From positions 1 to 6,900 of the forward strand of contig JAPLER010000374.1 in assembly GCA_026391115.1 (NCBI GenBank): DNA of 6,900 bases, written 5' to 3'. The notes under the pieces are model-generated. The model was not told the DNA's origin and did not search any database. It was given only the letters and a program-made list of their open reading frames with translations. The translations under genes were made by a program, and so were the position numbers. Each line of letters opens with the position of its first letter. Positions within the stretch are counted from its first letter, which is position 1. The stretch comes from Bacteroidota bacterium. GTDB taxonomy: Bacteria; Bacteroidota; Bacteroidia; Chitinophagales; Chitinophagaceae. Below are positions 1 to 6,619 of the stretch, one piece after another.

Positions 1-687
1 GTAAATGGTAATAACAGACCAGATATTGCTTATAGTGATTATGATGTAAGGAACAGATTAATTGCTAATTTGAACTATAGAAAAGAAGTTAGTAAAAATG
101 TTGCAATACAATTTTCATTATTTTATGAAGGACGAAATTGGGGAAGATTGTCTTATGCTTACACAGGAGATATGAATGGTGATGGCGTGACAGGTAATGA
201 TTTAATGTTTATTCCAACAGCGTCTCAAGTACAAAGTATGAAATTTGAAAACTATACTTTGAATGGAGTTGTTCAAACACAATCAATGCAACAAACTGCT
301 TTTGAAAATTATATTCAACAAGATAAATACTTAAGTGGTCGTCGTGGAGAATATGCAGAACGTAATGGTGTTTTAATGCCAACTGTAAATCGTTTTGATA
401 TTTCTGCTATGGTTGAATTGTTTAAAAATATTGGTAAGGATAGACATACTGTACAATTGCGTGCAGACATATTCAATGTGGGTAATTTAATCAACTCAAA
501 CTCTGGTGTTGCTTATGTAGTAAACACTACAAATCCAATTGCTTTTAGAGCTGTAGATAATACAAGTGGAGCTCCTGTATTTAGAATGAATGCTGTAAAT
601 AATAGCTTAAACTATTCTACAGACAGAAAAGGAACTTCTACTGCTGATGTATGGCAAATGCAAATTGGTATTAGATATATTTTCTAA
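1..687 (+). CDS. TonB-dependent receptor, Oar-like, C-terminal part (5' partial)
   Basis: The reading frame is open from base 1, so the gene starts outside the window and only about 228 C-terminal residues are present. A TTG at 70 and later ATGs are internal codons, not the start. The segment has alternating polar and aromatic beta-strand character, and ends in IGIRYIF with a terminal Phe, the usual outer-membrane barrel signal recognised by the BAM machinery. A loop at about residues 57-68 reads DMNGDGVTGNDL, an acidic, EF-hand-like stretch typical of Oar-type receptors of Bacteroidota. QDKYLSGRRGEYAERNG and the late DIFNVGNL segment also fit that family. By family knowledge it is an outer-membrane protein with an N-terminal carboxypeptidase-like regulatory domain and a plug, neither of which is visible here. 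Its substrate cannot be told from this part. It is followed by a strong terminator at 711-738. Confidence 0.85.
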   Translation, partial: VNGNNRPDIAYSDYDVRNRLIANLNYRKEVSKNVAIQFSLFYEGRNWGRLSYAYTGDMNGDGVTGNDLMFIPTASQVQSMKFENYTLNGVVQTQSMQQTAFENYIQQDKYLSGRRGEYAERNGVLMPTVNRFDISAMVELFKNIGKDRHTVQLRADIFNVGNLINSNSGVAYVVNTTNPIAFRAVDNTSGAPVFRMNAVNNSLNYSTDRKGTSTADVWQMQIGIRYIF

Positions 688-710
688 TACTGAAAATAGT
701 TTTCATAATA

Positions 711-738
711 AAAAAGCCTTGCAGTTGCAAGGCTTTTT
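711..738. terminator. Bidirectional intrinsic terminator
   Basis: A perfect 13-bp inverted repeat has arms at 711-723 and 726-738 with a core of GCCTTGCA/TGCAAGGC. The arms are A-rich on the left and T-rich on the right, so either strand yields a hairpin followed by a U-run. It lies 23 bases after the receptor stop codon and 29 bases beyond the end of the minus-strand membrane-protein gene. It therefore probably ends both convergent transcripts. Confidence 0.9.
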
Positions 739-767
739 TATTATTCTTATTAAAGTAATTTTTAAAA

Positions 768-1133
768 CTATCTTCTTCTTTTACTAGATAACATCTTTCT
801 AAATAAACTACCACTTAATGCTGCAAAACCAGCAATCAAACCATTTAGTAAAGCAGTAAGTAATAATAGCACCCAATAATTATCTTTTAATTTAAAAATT
901 TCGGCAACTTTTTTTGAAAGTAAATGTTCATTATCAAAATCAAGTTTACCTGCCATCAGTAAAAATAAAATAGCAATAGTTAAGCCGCCTGCAATAAAAC
1001 TTTTGCCAGCATTTTGTGGTATTGCCATAAAAATAACAAAAGTAGTTATGGAATAAGCATACCAACTAAAGTTAAATAAACCTACAGTATATGCCAGTAA
1101 AGCAGTTAGTATAATTGATACAGTATGTTTCAT
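768..1133 (-). CDS. Small four-helix membrane protein of unknown function
   Basis: This is a 121-residue hydrophobic protein starting MKHTVSII. Four likely membrane segments lie at about residues 4-22, 25-38, 46-62 and 87-111. A short polar loop with DFDNEHLLSKKVAEIFKLKD joins the third and fourth, and the basic tail ends SSKRRR, probably in the cytoplasm. I chose the ATG at 1133 because it falls 4 bases after the fbp stop codon. An upstream in-frame ATG at 1169 would add 12 polar residues read from inside fbp in another frame, which is less likely. The tight spacing implies co-transcription with fbp, and the convergent terminator at 711-738 closes the unit. I recall similar small proteins in other Bacteroidota but no named family, so no function is assigned. 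It shows no transporter or enzyme motif. Confidence 0.75.
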   Translation of the reverse strand: MKHTVSIILTALLAYTVGLFNFSWYAYSITTFVIFMAIPQNAGKSFIAGGLTIAILFLLMAGKLDFDNEHLLSKKVAEIFKLKDNYWVLLLLTALLNGLIAGFAALSGSLFRKMLSSKRRR

Positions 1134-1137
1134 TAAT

Positions 1138-2157
1138 TTATTTATTGTCCAGTAAAAGGCACTCTTCAAGCTCTGCCATCATATTGCTACTACCTACAAA
1201 AAAAGGGGAACGTTGGTGCAACTCAGTTGGTTTTATATCTAATATTCTTTCTTTGCCATTTGTTGCTTTTCCTCCAGCAACTTCAACAATAAATGCAAAA
1301 GGGTTACACTCATACAACAGTCTTAATTTGCCTTTAGGTTTATCTATAGTGCCAGGGTAAGTAAATATACCTCCTTTAATTAAGTTTCTATGTACATCTG
1401 CAACCATACTACCTATGTAGCGTTGTGTGTATGGCCCTCCAGTTGTTTTATTTTTATTTTGGCAGTTGTTAATATACTTTCTTACACCCTCGCTGTATTG
1501 AAAAAAGTTACCATGATTTACAGAATAAATTTTACCACTTGAAGGGCATTGAATATTGGGGTGTGATAAACAGAATTCTCCAATTTGAGGATCTAATGTA
1601 AAACCATTAACACCACGTCTTGTGGCATATACAAGCATTGTAGAGCTACCATAAACAATATAGCCAGCAGCAACTTGTTTAACTCCTGGCTGTAGAAAAT
1701 CTTCCATTTTACAAGGCTTACCAATCTCACTCACTCTTTTATAAATGCCAAAAATGGTTCCTATTGAAACATTTACATCAATATTACTACTACCATCTAA
1801 AGGATCAAATAAACAAACATATTTACTTTGATTACTTACTTCATCATCAAAGATTTCTATTTCATCCATTTCTTCACTACCAATACCAGCACAAGAAATA
1901 CCGTGTTTAAGTACACCAATTAGTTGATTGTTGGCATAAATATCTAACTTCTTTACTTCTTCTCCTTGAATATTGGTGGTGCCATAATCTCCCAGTATAT
2001 CTACAAGTCCAGCTTTGTTTACTTCTACATTAATTCGCTTTGCAGCCAAACCAATATCTCTTAATAATCTACTTAATTCTCCAGTTGCAGTAGGAATATT
2101 TCTTAGTTGTTGTAACGTAAATTCATCTAACGTTAATACTTGACGATTTATTGACAT
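1138..2157 (-). CDS. fbp: Class I fructose-1,6-bisphosphatase
   Basis: This cytoplasmic enzyme hydrolyses fructose 1,6-bisphosphate to fructose 6-phosphate and phosphate, the committed step of gluconeogenesis. With the start at 2157 (MSINRQVLTLDEF) the protein has 339 residues, the normal class I length. Metal-site residues include GSEE at 93-96 and DPLDGSSN at 118-125. The substrate-binding stretch RYIGSMVADVHR is at 246-257. The signature GKLRLLYECNPFAF at 276-289 carries the conserved Lys277 and the metal ligand Glu283. The frame is open upstream to 2262, but those 35 extra residues are Cys/Lys/Phe-rich, unlike any FBPase N-terminus, and lie in the intergenic promoter region, so they are excluded. 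No Shine-Dalgarno is visible, as usual in Bacteroidota. A small membrane-protein gene follows after 4 bases. All catalytic motifs are intact, so activity is expected. Confidence 0.96.
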   Translation of the reverse strand: MSINRQVLTLDEFTLQQLRNIPTATGELSRLLRDIGLAAKRINVEVNKAGLVDILGDYGTTNIQGEEVKKLDIYANNQLIGVLKHGISCAGIGSEEMDEIEIFDDEVSNQSKYVCLFDPLDGSSNIDVNVSIGTIFGIYKRVSEIGKPCKMEDFLQPGVKQVAAGYIVYGSSTMLVYATRRGVNGFTLDPQIGEFCLSHPNIQCPSSGKIYSVNHGNFFQYSEGVRKYINNCQNKNKTTGGPYTQRYIGSMVADVHRNLIKGGIFTYPGTIDKPKGKLRLLYECNPFAFIVEVAGGKATNGKERILDIKPTELHQRSPFFVGSSNMMAELEECLLLDNK

Positions 2158-2259
2158 AGAAAATATTTTGTGATTAATTTCTTTATCGCAAATAAAGCAA
2201 GGAAAAAATAGAACACAAAACTTTATTTTAAGATAGCAATATTTTGTTTGATTTTTCTG

Positions 2260-2267
2260 CAAAAATA
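2260..2267 (-). promoter_or_regulatory. Putative fbp promoter -7 element
   Basis: On the minus strand the bases read TATTTTTG followed by CAG, an exact match to the Bacteroidota -7 consensus TAnnTTTG. It would place the transcript start near 2253, giving fbp a 5' leader of roughly 95 bases. No TTG -33 element sits at the usual spacing (the nearest is about 28 bases upstream), so the match is unsupported by a second element. In sequence this AT-rich a chance match is possible. Confidence 0.4.
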
Positions 2268-2319
2268 AATGTCAATAAATAAATGTTGGCTTTGTCAAAT
2301 CTACAAATAGTGCAACTCC

Positions 2320-2327
2320 TATATTCG
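2320..2327 (+). promoter_or_regulatory. Putative trpS promoter -7 element
   Basis: The plus strand reads TATATTCG followed by CAG, one mismatch from TAnnTTTG. It ends 6 bases before the trpS ATG at 2334, so a transcript from it would begin at or next to the start codon, giving an essentially leaderless mRNA. This would support the start at 2334 over the upstream ATG at 2283. There is no well-spaced -33 element; TTTG at 2291-2294 is too distant. Confidence 0.35.
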
Positions 2328-2333
2328 CAGACT

Positions 2334-3338
2334 ATGAGTAAAGAGGTTGTTTTAAGTGGAATTCGCCCAACAGGTTTTTTGCATTTAGGTAATTACTTTG
2401 GGGCTATGCGAAATTATGTTCGTATGCAAGATGATTACAATTGTTTTTTCTTTGTTGCTAATTGGCATTCACTTACAACTCATCCAGATACTAAAGAGCT
2501 TAAAACTGCTGTGAATAGGGTAGTTGCTGAGAATGTGGCTTGTGGGGTTGATCCTGAAAAAGCTGCATTTTATGTACAAAGCGATGTGCCAGAAATTGCT
2601 GAGTTATACCTTTATTTGAATATGCTTTCTTACAAAGGAGAGTTGGAAAAAACCACAACCTTTAAAGATAAAGTTCGTAGCCAACCAGACAATGTAAATG
2701 CTGGATTGCTTACTTATCCTGTATTGCAAGCTGCTGATATATTAATTCATCGTGCTGTAAAAGTGCCAGTAGGTAAAGATCAAGAACAAAATATGGAAAT
2801 GGCAAGAAACTTTGCTCAAAGATTTAATCATCGTTATGGAGATGTTTTTCCTGAACCCTATGCATTTAATTATGGCGAAAATTTAGTTAAAATAATGGGG
2901 CTTGATGGAGATGGAAAAATGAGTAAAAGCGAAAATCAAAATGCAACATTATACTTGGCAGATGATGATTATACAATTAGGAAAAAAATTATGAAAGCCA
3001 AGACAGATCAAGGTCCTGTTGAGTTAAATAGCATTAAGCCAGATTATATTGAGAACCTTTTTACATTAATGAAATTGGTAAGTTCAAACGATACTGTTGC
3101 AAAATTTAATGATGATTTCAACAATAGTAGTTCAGGAAATTGTGTAATAAGATATGGCGATTTTAAAAAGCAGTTGGCAGAAGATATGGTTGCATTCATA
3201 AAACCAATAAGAGAACGTGCAGCTGATTTGCAATCTAATAAAGAGGAATTAGAAAAGATTATAAAACAAGGTGCAGATAAAGCAAGAGCAAGTGCTAGCG
3301 AAACAATTAAATTAGTAAGAAAAGCTGTGCTTGGGTAA
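2334..3338 (+). CDS. trpS: Tryptophanyl-tRNA synthetase
   Basis: This class Ic aminoacyl-tRNA synthetase activates tryptophan with ATP and loads it onto tRNA-Trp in the cytoplasm. With the start at 2334 (MSKEVVLSGIRPTG) it has 334 residues, the usual bacterial length. The HIGH-type motif is HLGN at 17-20 within RPTGFLHLGNYFGA. GKDQ at 147-150 is the conserved GxDQ stretch of the Rossmann fold, and KMSKS at 195-199 is intact. MLSYKGELEKTTTFKDK and NAGLLTYPVLQAADIL are typical of TrpS. The frame opens earlier at 2283, but those 17 residues are not family-like and extend into the intergenic region. It is divergent from fbp and is followed 70 bases later by the deoxynucleoside kinase on the same strand, possibly one transcript. 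No sign of a leader peptide or T-box regulation was seen upstream. Confidence 0.97.
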   Translation: MSKEVVLSGIRPTGFLHLGNYFGAMRNYVRMQDDYNCFFFVANWHSLTTHPDTKELKTAVNRVVAENVACGVDPEKAAFYVQSDVPEIAELYLYLNMLSYKGELEKTTTFKDKVRSQPDNVNAGLLTYPVLQAADILIHRAVKVPVGKDQEQNMEMARNFAQRFNHRYGDVFPEPYAFNYGENLVKIMGLDGDGKMSKSENQNATLYLADDDYTIRKKIMKAKTDQGPVELNSIKPDYIENLFTLMKLVSSNDTVAKFNDDFNNSSSGNCVIRYGDFKKQLAEDMVAFIKPIRERAADLQSNKEELEKIIKQGADKARASASETIKLVRKAVLG

Positions 3339-3356
3339 ATAAAATAATAAATAATA

Positions 3357-3388
3357 CTTTGCGTCTTCGCTGATTCTAAGCTTTGCGT
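3357..3388 (+). repeat. CTTTGCGT direct repeat in the trpS-kinase gap
   Basis: The octamer CTTTGCGT occurs at 3357-3364 and again at 3381-3388, with CTTCGC at 3365-3370 between them. The block stands out because it is less AT-rich than its surroundings. It resembles, from memory, the short CTTTGCG-type repeats scattered between genes in many Bacteroidota genomes; I cannot confirm that here. It might instead reflect degenerate -7 elements, since TACTTTGCG at 3355 is close to TAnnTTTGC but has one spacer base too few. No hairpin is formed by the pair. Confidence 0.5.
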
Positions 3389-3408
3389 AAAAATAATTCG
3401 TATATAAA

Positions 3409-4161
3409 ATGGCAAAAAATAAAAAACCAAAACATATTGCAGTAGCAGGAAATATTGGTGCTGGTAAAACAACATTAACAGAAATGTTGAGTAAACATTA
3501 CAAATGGATTCCTCAATTTGAAGATGTAGATCATAACCCTTACTTAATGGATTTTTATGAGGATATGCCCCGTTGGAGTTTTAACCTTCAAATTTATTTT
3601 TTAAACAGTCGATTAAACCAATTGTTAGAAATACAACACGGAACTGAGACAGTTATTCAAGATAGAACTATTTATGAAGATGCCAATATTTTTGCACCCA
3701 ACTTGCACGATATGGGCTTGATGTCGAAAAGAGATTTTGAAAATTACTATAAGTTTTTTCAAACTTTAAAAACTATGGTGCAGCCACCAGATTTGTTAAT
3801 TTATCTTAAGGCAAGTGTTCCTACTTTGGTATCACAAATTCAAAAAAGAGGCAGAGATTATGAAGAAAATATTCGCTTAGATTATCTTAAAAAATTAAAT
3901 GAATATTACAACAAATGGATTGATAATTATACAGAAGGACCACTTTTAATAATTGATGTTGACAAAAATAAGTTTGGAGAAAATGAGGAACATCTTGGGG
4001 AAATTATTAATAAGGTTGATGGACAACTATTTGGTAATGCAGTAATGCTCAACATTACTGCATATTACATAGCTTTTCAAATACTTCCTCGTATTTTTTA
4101 TTTAGAGTTGACAACTCAAGTTTTACAGTGTTGTAATTACTTTCTAATGTTTGAAATTTAG
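3409..4161 (+). CDS. Deoxynucleoside kinase with aberrant C-terminal extension
   Basis: This is a dCK/dGK-type deoxynucleoside kinase that phosphorylates deoxynucleosides with ATP for DNA-precursor salvage in the cytoplasm. The P-loop GNIGAGKTT is at 14-22. EDVDHNPYLMDFY at 38-50 carries the catalytic Glu region. RWSFNLQIYFLNSR at 55-68 forms part of the nucleoside pocket, DRTIYED is at 85-91 with the conserved Asp-Arg, and the LID arginines lie in KRGRDYEENIR at 146-156. Preference for dAdo or dGuo is likely from the family but unproven. Such enzymes normally end near residue 209, after the IINKVDGQLFG segment. Here translation continues for 41 hydrophobic, Cys- and Tyr-rich residues to 250, read through the antisense of the ABC-F gene end. 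Inserting one base after GGT at 4033-4035 would give TAA and the normal end, so the stop was probably lost by a single-base deletion or a sequencing error. The catalytic core is complete. Confidence 0.9.
   Translation: MAKNKKPKHIAVAGNIGAGKTTLTEMLSKHYKWIPQFEDVDHNPYLMDFYEDMPRWSFNLQIYFLNSRLNQLLEIQHGTETVIQDRTIYEDANIFAPNLHDMGLMSKRDFENYYKFFQTLKTMVQPPDLLIYLKASVPTLVSQIQKRGRDYEENIRLDYLKKLNEYYNKWIDNYTEGPLLIIDVDKNKFGENEEHLGEIINKVDGQLFGNAVMLNITAYYIAFQILPRIFYLELTTQVLQCCNYFLMFEI
4037..4063. repeat. Perfect 11-bp hairpin at the convergent gene ends
   Basis: The arms 4037-4047 (ATGCAGTAATG) and 4053-4063 (CATTACTGCAT) are exact reverse complements separated by a 5-base loop. The right arm contains the last codons and the TAA stop of the ABC-F gene, and the left arm lies just past the expected natural end of the kinase. 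The position suits a shared transcription terminator, but neither side has a clear U-run and the stem is AT-rich, so termination strength is doubtful. A role in protecting mRNA 3' ends is another possibility. Confidence 0.6.
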
Positions 4162-6004
4162 CTTGATTCGCATAATTATCAGGATTACCTAACTCGTTTT
4201 CTATTTCTTGTTTCTTTAAATTTTGAACATTAATATCAGCTTCAATTTTTTCTAAGCTACGCTGAAGTTTTTGTATTTCTTTACTTGCTTCATTCTTGTT
4301 TTCTTGTTTCTCGTTAACAACATTTCTTGCTTCTTGTTTCTCACTAGTAGCTTTTGGGTTTTGAATTTCTGCTTTAACTTTTACTCCTTGAGATTTTAAA
4401 TTGTTAGCCTCTCTTTCTTTCCACTGCACCCATTCTGCATAAGTGCCTTTAAATTCTTTTATAATGCCATCTTCTATTTCCCAAATTTTATTGGCAGCCA
4501 TTGATATAAAATATCTATCGTGACTAACCAACAAATAACTTCCTTCGTATTTGTTCAAAGCTTCTGCAAGTAACTCAACACTATGCATATCTAAGTGATT
4601 CGTAGGTTCATCTAACAACAAAAAATTGCTTTTGCCTGCTATAACTTTTGCTAGTGCTACACGTGCTTTTTCACCTCCACTTAAAACCCTGATTTTTTTA
4701 TCAGCATCATCTCCACTAAATAAAAAGCAACCTAACAAACTACGTAGTTCAAGGTCAGTTTTATTACTGCCACATAGTTGCATTTCTTCCAAAATAGTAT
4801 TACTGATATTAAGTGCTTCTAATTGATGTTGTGCATAAAAACTTTCTTCTACATTATGACCTGCAACTCTTTCTCCTGTTATATTTTCTGTGCCAGATAC
4901 AATTCTTAGAACTGTAGATTTACCCTTACCATTTGCTCCAACTAATGCAATTTTATCACCTCTGTTTATTTCTATTGAAGCATTATTTAGAATTTCAATT
5001 TCGCCAAAACGTTTACTTACATTTTTTAATTCACTAATAATTTTTCCTGGTTGTTTATCTATTCTAAAATTAATTTTGATGTTAGGTCTTTCTATTTCAG
5101 TTTGTTCAATACGTTCAATTTTGTCTAAACGTTTAACAATACTTTGTGCAGCAGCAGCTTTGGAAGCCTTTGCCTTAAAACGTTCTACAAATCTTTCTTG
5201 CTGACGAATATAATCTTGCTGATTTTCGTACGCTTTTTGTTGCAACTCAATTCTAACAGCTTTTTCTTGTTCATAAAACTCATAATTGCCAGAATAAATA
5301 TGTAACTCTTGCTGGTATAACTCAACAATTTTGTTCACCATTCTGTTCAAGAAAAATTTATCGTGACTTACAATAACAACGCTGCCTTTGTAGAACATCA
5401 GATATTTCTCAAGCCACTCAATACTTGGTAAATCCAAGTGATTCGTAGGTTCATCCAATAACAAAACATCAGGCTGTTGTAAAATCATTTTGGCAAGTAA
5501 CACACGCATTCTCCAACCACCACTAAATTCTTTATAAGGACGTTTAATATCTTTATCGCTAAAGCCTAAACCGTGTAAAACTTCTTCTGTTTTATATTCA
5601 ATTTCGTAACCACCAGCAACTTCTAAATCGTGTAGTTTCTCTGAATAAAGCAATAACAATTCGTCACTACTATCAGTTTCTAATTGGGCGGTTATTTCTT
5701 CAATTTCTTTTTCAATACTTTTTACTTTTTCAAATGCAGAAAGAGCTACTTCAAGAATAGAATCATTAGTATCAAAACTTAATAAATCTTGATGCAAATA
5801 GCCAATGGTAGTTTCTCTGCCTTTTTCTACAGAGCCCTTACTAGGCGTGTATTCTCCAACCAATACTTTAAATAAAGTTGATTTTCCTGTGCCATTATAT
5901 CCAATCAATCCAATTCTTTCTCCTGGATTAATGTGCCAAGTTGCATCTTGTACAATTACCCTTGCTCCAAACTCAAATGTGACGTTTTGTAAACCAATTA
6001 ACAT
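4055..6004 (-). CDS. ABC-F family ATPase (ribosome-associated, Uup/YfmR-like)
   Basis: A 649-residue soluble protein with two ATP-binding cassettes and no membrane segments, as in ABC-F translation factors that bind the ribosomal E site. Cassette 1 has Walker A GYNGTGKST at 35-43, signature FSGGW at 160-164, Walker B DEPTNHLD at 184-191 with catalytic Glu185, and SHD at 213-215. The charged linker at about 245-305 contains FKAKASKAAAAQS and matches the P-site-tRNA-interacting motif. Cassette 2 has Walker A GANGKGKST at 356-364, LSGG at 441-444, DEPTNHLD at 465-472 with Glu466, and SHD at 494-496. A Lys/Glu-rich stretch follows, then a coiled coil at about 575-649, as in Uup-type members. All ATPase residues are intact. 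Housekeeping action on stalled ribosomes is more likely than antibiotic resistance, but sequence alone cannot decide. The start at 6004 (MLIGLQNVTFEFG) begins directly with the cassette. The 3' end overlaps the kinase by 107 bases. Confidence 0.94.
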   Translation of the reverse strand: MLIGLQNVTFEFGARVIVQDATWHINPGERIGLIGYNGTGKSTLFKVLVGEYTPSKGSVEKGRETTIGYLHQDLLSFDTNDSILEVALSAFEKVKSIEKEIEEITAQLETDSSDELLLLYSEKLHDLEVAGGYEIEYKTEEVLHGLGFSDKDIKRPYKEFSGGWRMRVLLAKMILQQPDVLLLDEPTNHLDLPSIEWLEKYLMFYKGSVVIVSHDKFFLNRMVNKIVELYQQELHIYSGNYEFYEQEKAVRIELQQKAYENQQDYIRQQERFVERFKAKASKAAAAQSIVKRLDKIERIEQTEIERPNIKINFRIDKQPGKIISELKNVSKRFGEIEILNNASIEINRGDKIALVGANGKGKSTVLRIVSGTENITGERVAGHNVEESFYAQHQLEALNISNTILEEMQLCGSNKTDLELRSLLGCFLFSGDDADKKIRVLSGGEKARVALAKVIAGKSNFLLLDEPTNHLDMHSVELLAEALNKYEGSYLLVSHDRYFISMAANKIWEIEDGIIKEFKGTYAEWVQWKEREANNLKSQGVKVKAEIQNPKATSEKQEARNVVNEKQENKNEASKEIQKLQRSLEKIEADINVQNLKKQEIENELGNPDNYANQAKFQTLESNYNTVKLELSTLNKKYEEVFEKLCNMQ

Positions 6005-6022
6005 TGCTAAAAATTAGGTTGG

Positions 6023-6030
6023 CAAATGTA
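6023..6030 (-). promoter_or_regulatory. Putative ABC-F gene promoter -7 element
   Basis: On the minus strand the sequence is TACATTTG followed by CC, an exact match to TAnnTTTG. It lies 18 bases upstream of the ATG at 6004, placing the transcript start near 6016 with a leader of about a dozen bases. It sits in the 87-base gap after the broken peroxidase gene, so the ABC-F gene could be expressed independently of it. A TTG -33 element at 17-19 bases spacing was not found. Confidence 0.45.
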
Positions 6031-6091
6031 GGCTTGTGTAATGTAAGTTGTATTAGAAGTTATAGGATGATGAAATTTGTAAGACAGTGGT

Positions 6092-6619
6092 TTATCGATA
6101 TGTAGTGTCTCTTAAAAAATCTTCATCTGTTAGTGTTTTTAAAAATGCAATTAAACAATTTTTATCAGGTTCACTCAATTGTATTTTATTTTTTAATAAT
6201 GGTGATAGAGTAGGAGTTGTGTGAATATCATTAGAATAATGAAATAAAACCATTTGCAAATTATTAAATCTGCCATCGTGCATATATGGATAAGTTACTT
6301 CGCAATTACGTAGTGTAGGAACTTTAAACTTTAATGAATCTTCAACGTTTGAAGTAATTTTCATTCTACCAATATCATTTAAAGAAGTGTCTGGCAATAA
6401 ACCATTATTCTCAAACTGATGATTAGTAAACAATGGTTCTTGATGACAACTAGAACACTTAGCTTTAAAAATATTATACCCCTTCAACTCATCATCATTA
6501 AAAGAAGTGTTATCTTCTTTTCTAATCACTTTATCATACTTACTATTTGCACTTACAAGTGTTATCAAAAATTGCGAAATAGCTTTTAATGTTCTTTCGC
6601 GGGGCAAGTGCTTGAACAT
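6092..6619 (-). CDS. Peroxidase C-terminal fragment with second heme site
   Basis: The open frame has an ATG at 6619, but family-like sequence starts only at about 6598 with ERTLKAISQFLITLVSANSKYDK. The second heme motif CSSCH is at 6443-6457, followed by QEPLFTNHQFENNGL, LNDIGRMKIT, VPTLRNCEVTYPYMHDGRF and a C-terminal LIAFLKTLTDEDFL, all typical of the C-terminal cytochrome domain. Translation from 6619 alone would lack a signal peptide and so would not be exported for heme attachment. The stop at 6092 lies 87 bases before the ABC-F start. Confidence 0.75.
   Translation of the reverse strand: MFKHLPRERTLKAISQFLITLVSANSKYDKVIRKEDNTSFNDDELKGYNIFKAKCSSCHQEPLFTNHQFENNGLLPDTSLNDIGRMKITSNVEDSLKFKVPTLRNCEVTYPYMHDGRFNNLQMVLFHYSNDIHTTPTLSPLLKNKIQLSEPDKNCLIAFLKTLTDEDFLRDTTYR

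Noticed and set aside
1115..1360. Plus-strand open frame of 81 codons
   Set aside because: It is antisense to the end of fbp and has no family-like sequence.
2181..2197. Inverted repeat CTTTAT-CGCAA-ATAAAG in the fbp leader
   Set aside because: Only 6 bp of AT-rich stem; expected by chance in this composition and no regulator is suggested.
2162..2247. Direct repeat AATATTTTGT at 2162-2171 and 2238-2247 between fbp and trpS
   Set aside because: A 10-bp AT-rich match in an AT-rich gap is weak evidence; each is one base short of a TAnnTTTG promoter box.
2158..2262. 35-codon upstream extension of the fbp frame to an ATG at 2262
   Set aside because: The residues are Cys/Lys/Phe-rich and unlike any FBPase N-terminus; the region carries the divergent promoters and the MSINRQ start gives the normal family length.
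2283..2333. 17-codon upstream extension of trpS
   Set aside because: TrpS proteins begin a few residues before the SGIRPTG motif; the start at 2334 fits and has a -7-like box directly upstream.
3044..3475. Minus-strand open frame of 143 codons across the end of trpS and the start of the kinase
   Set aside because: It is a shadow of two well-supported plus-strand genes and resembles no protein family.
4626..6017. Plus-strand open frames at 4626-4826, 4890-5204 and 5805-6017
   Set aside because: All lie antisense to the intact ABC-F gene and read as its complement, with Leu/Ser-rich low-information translations.
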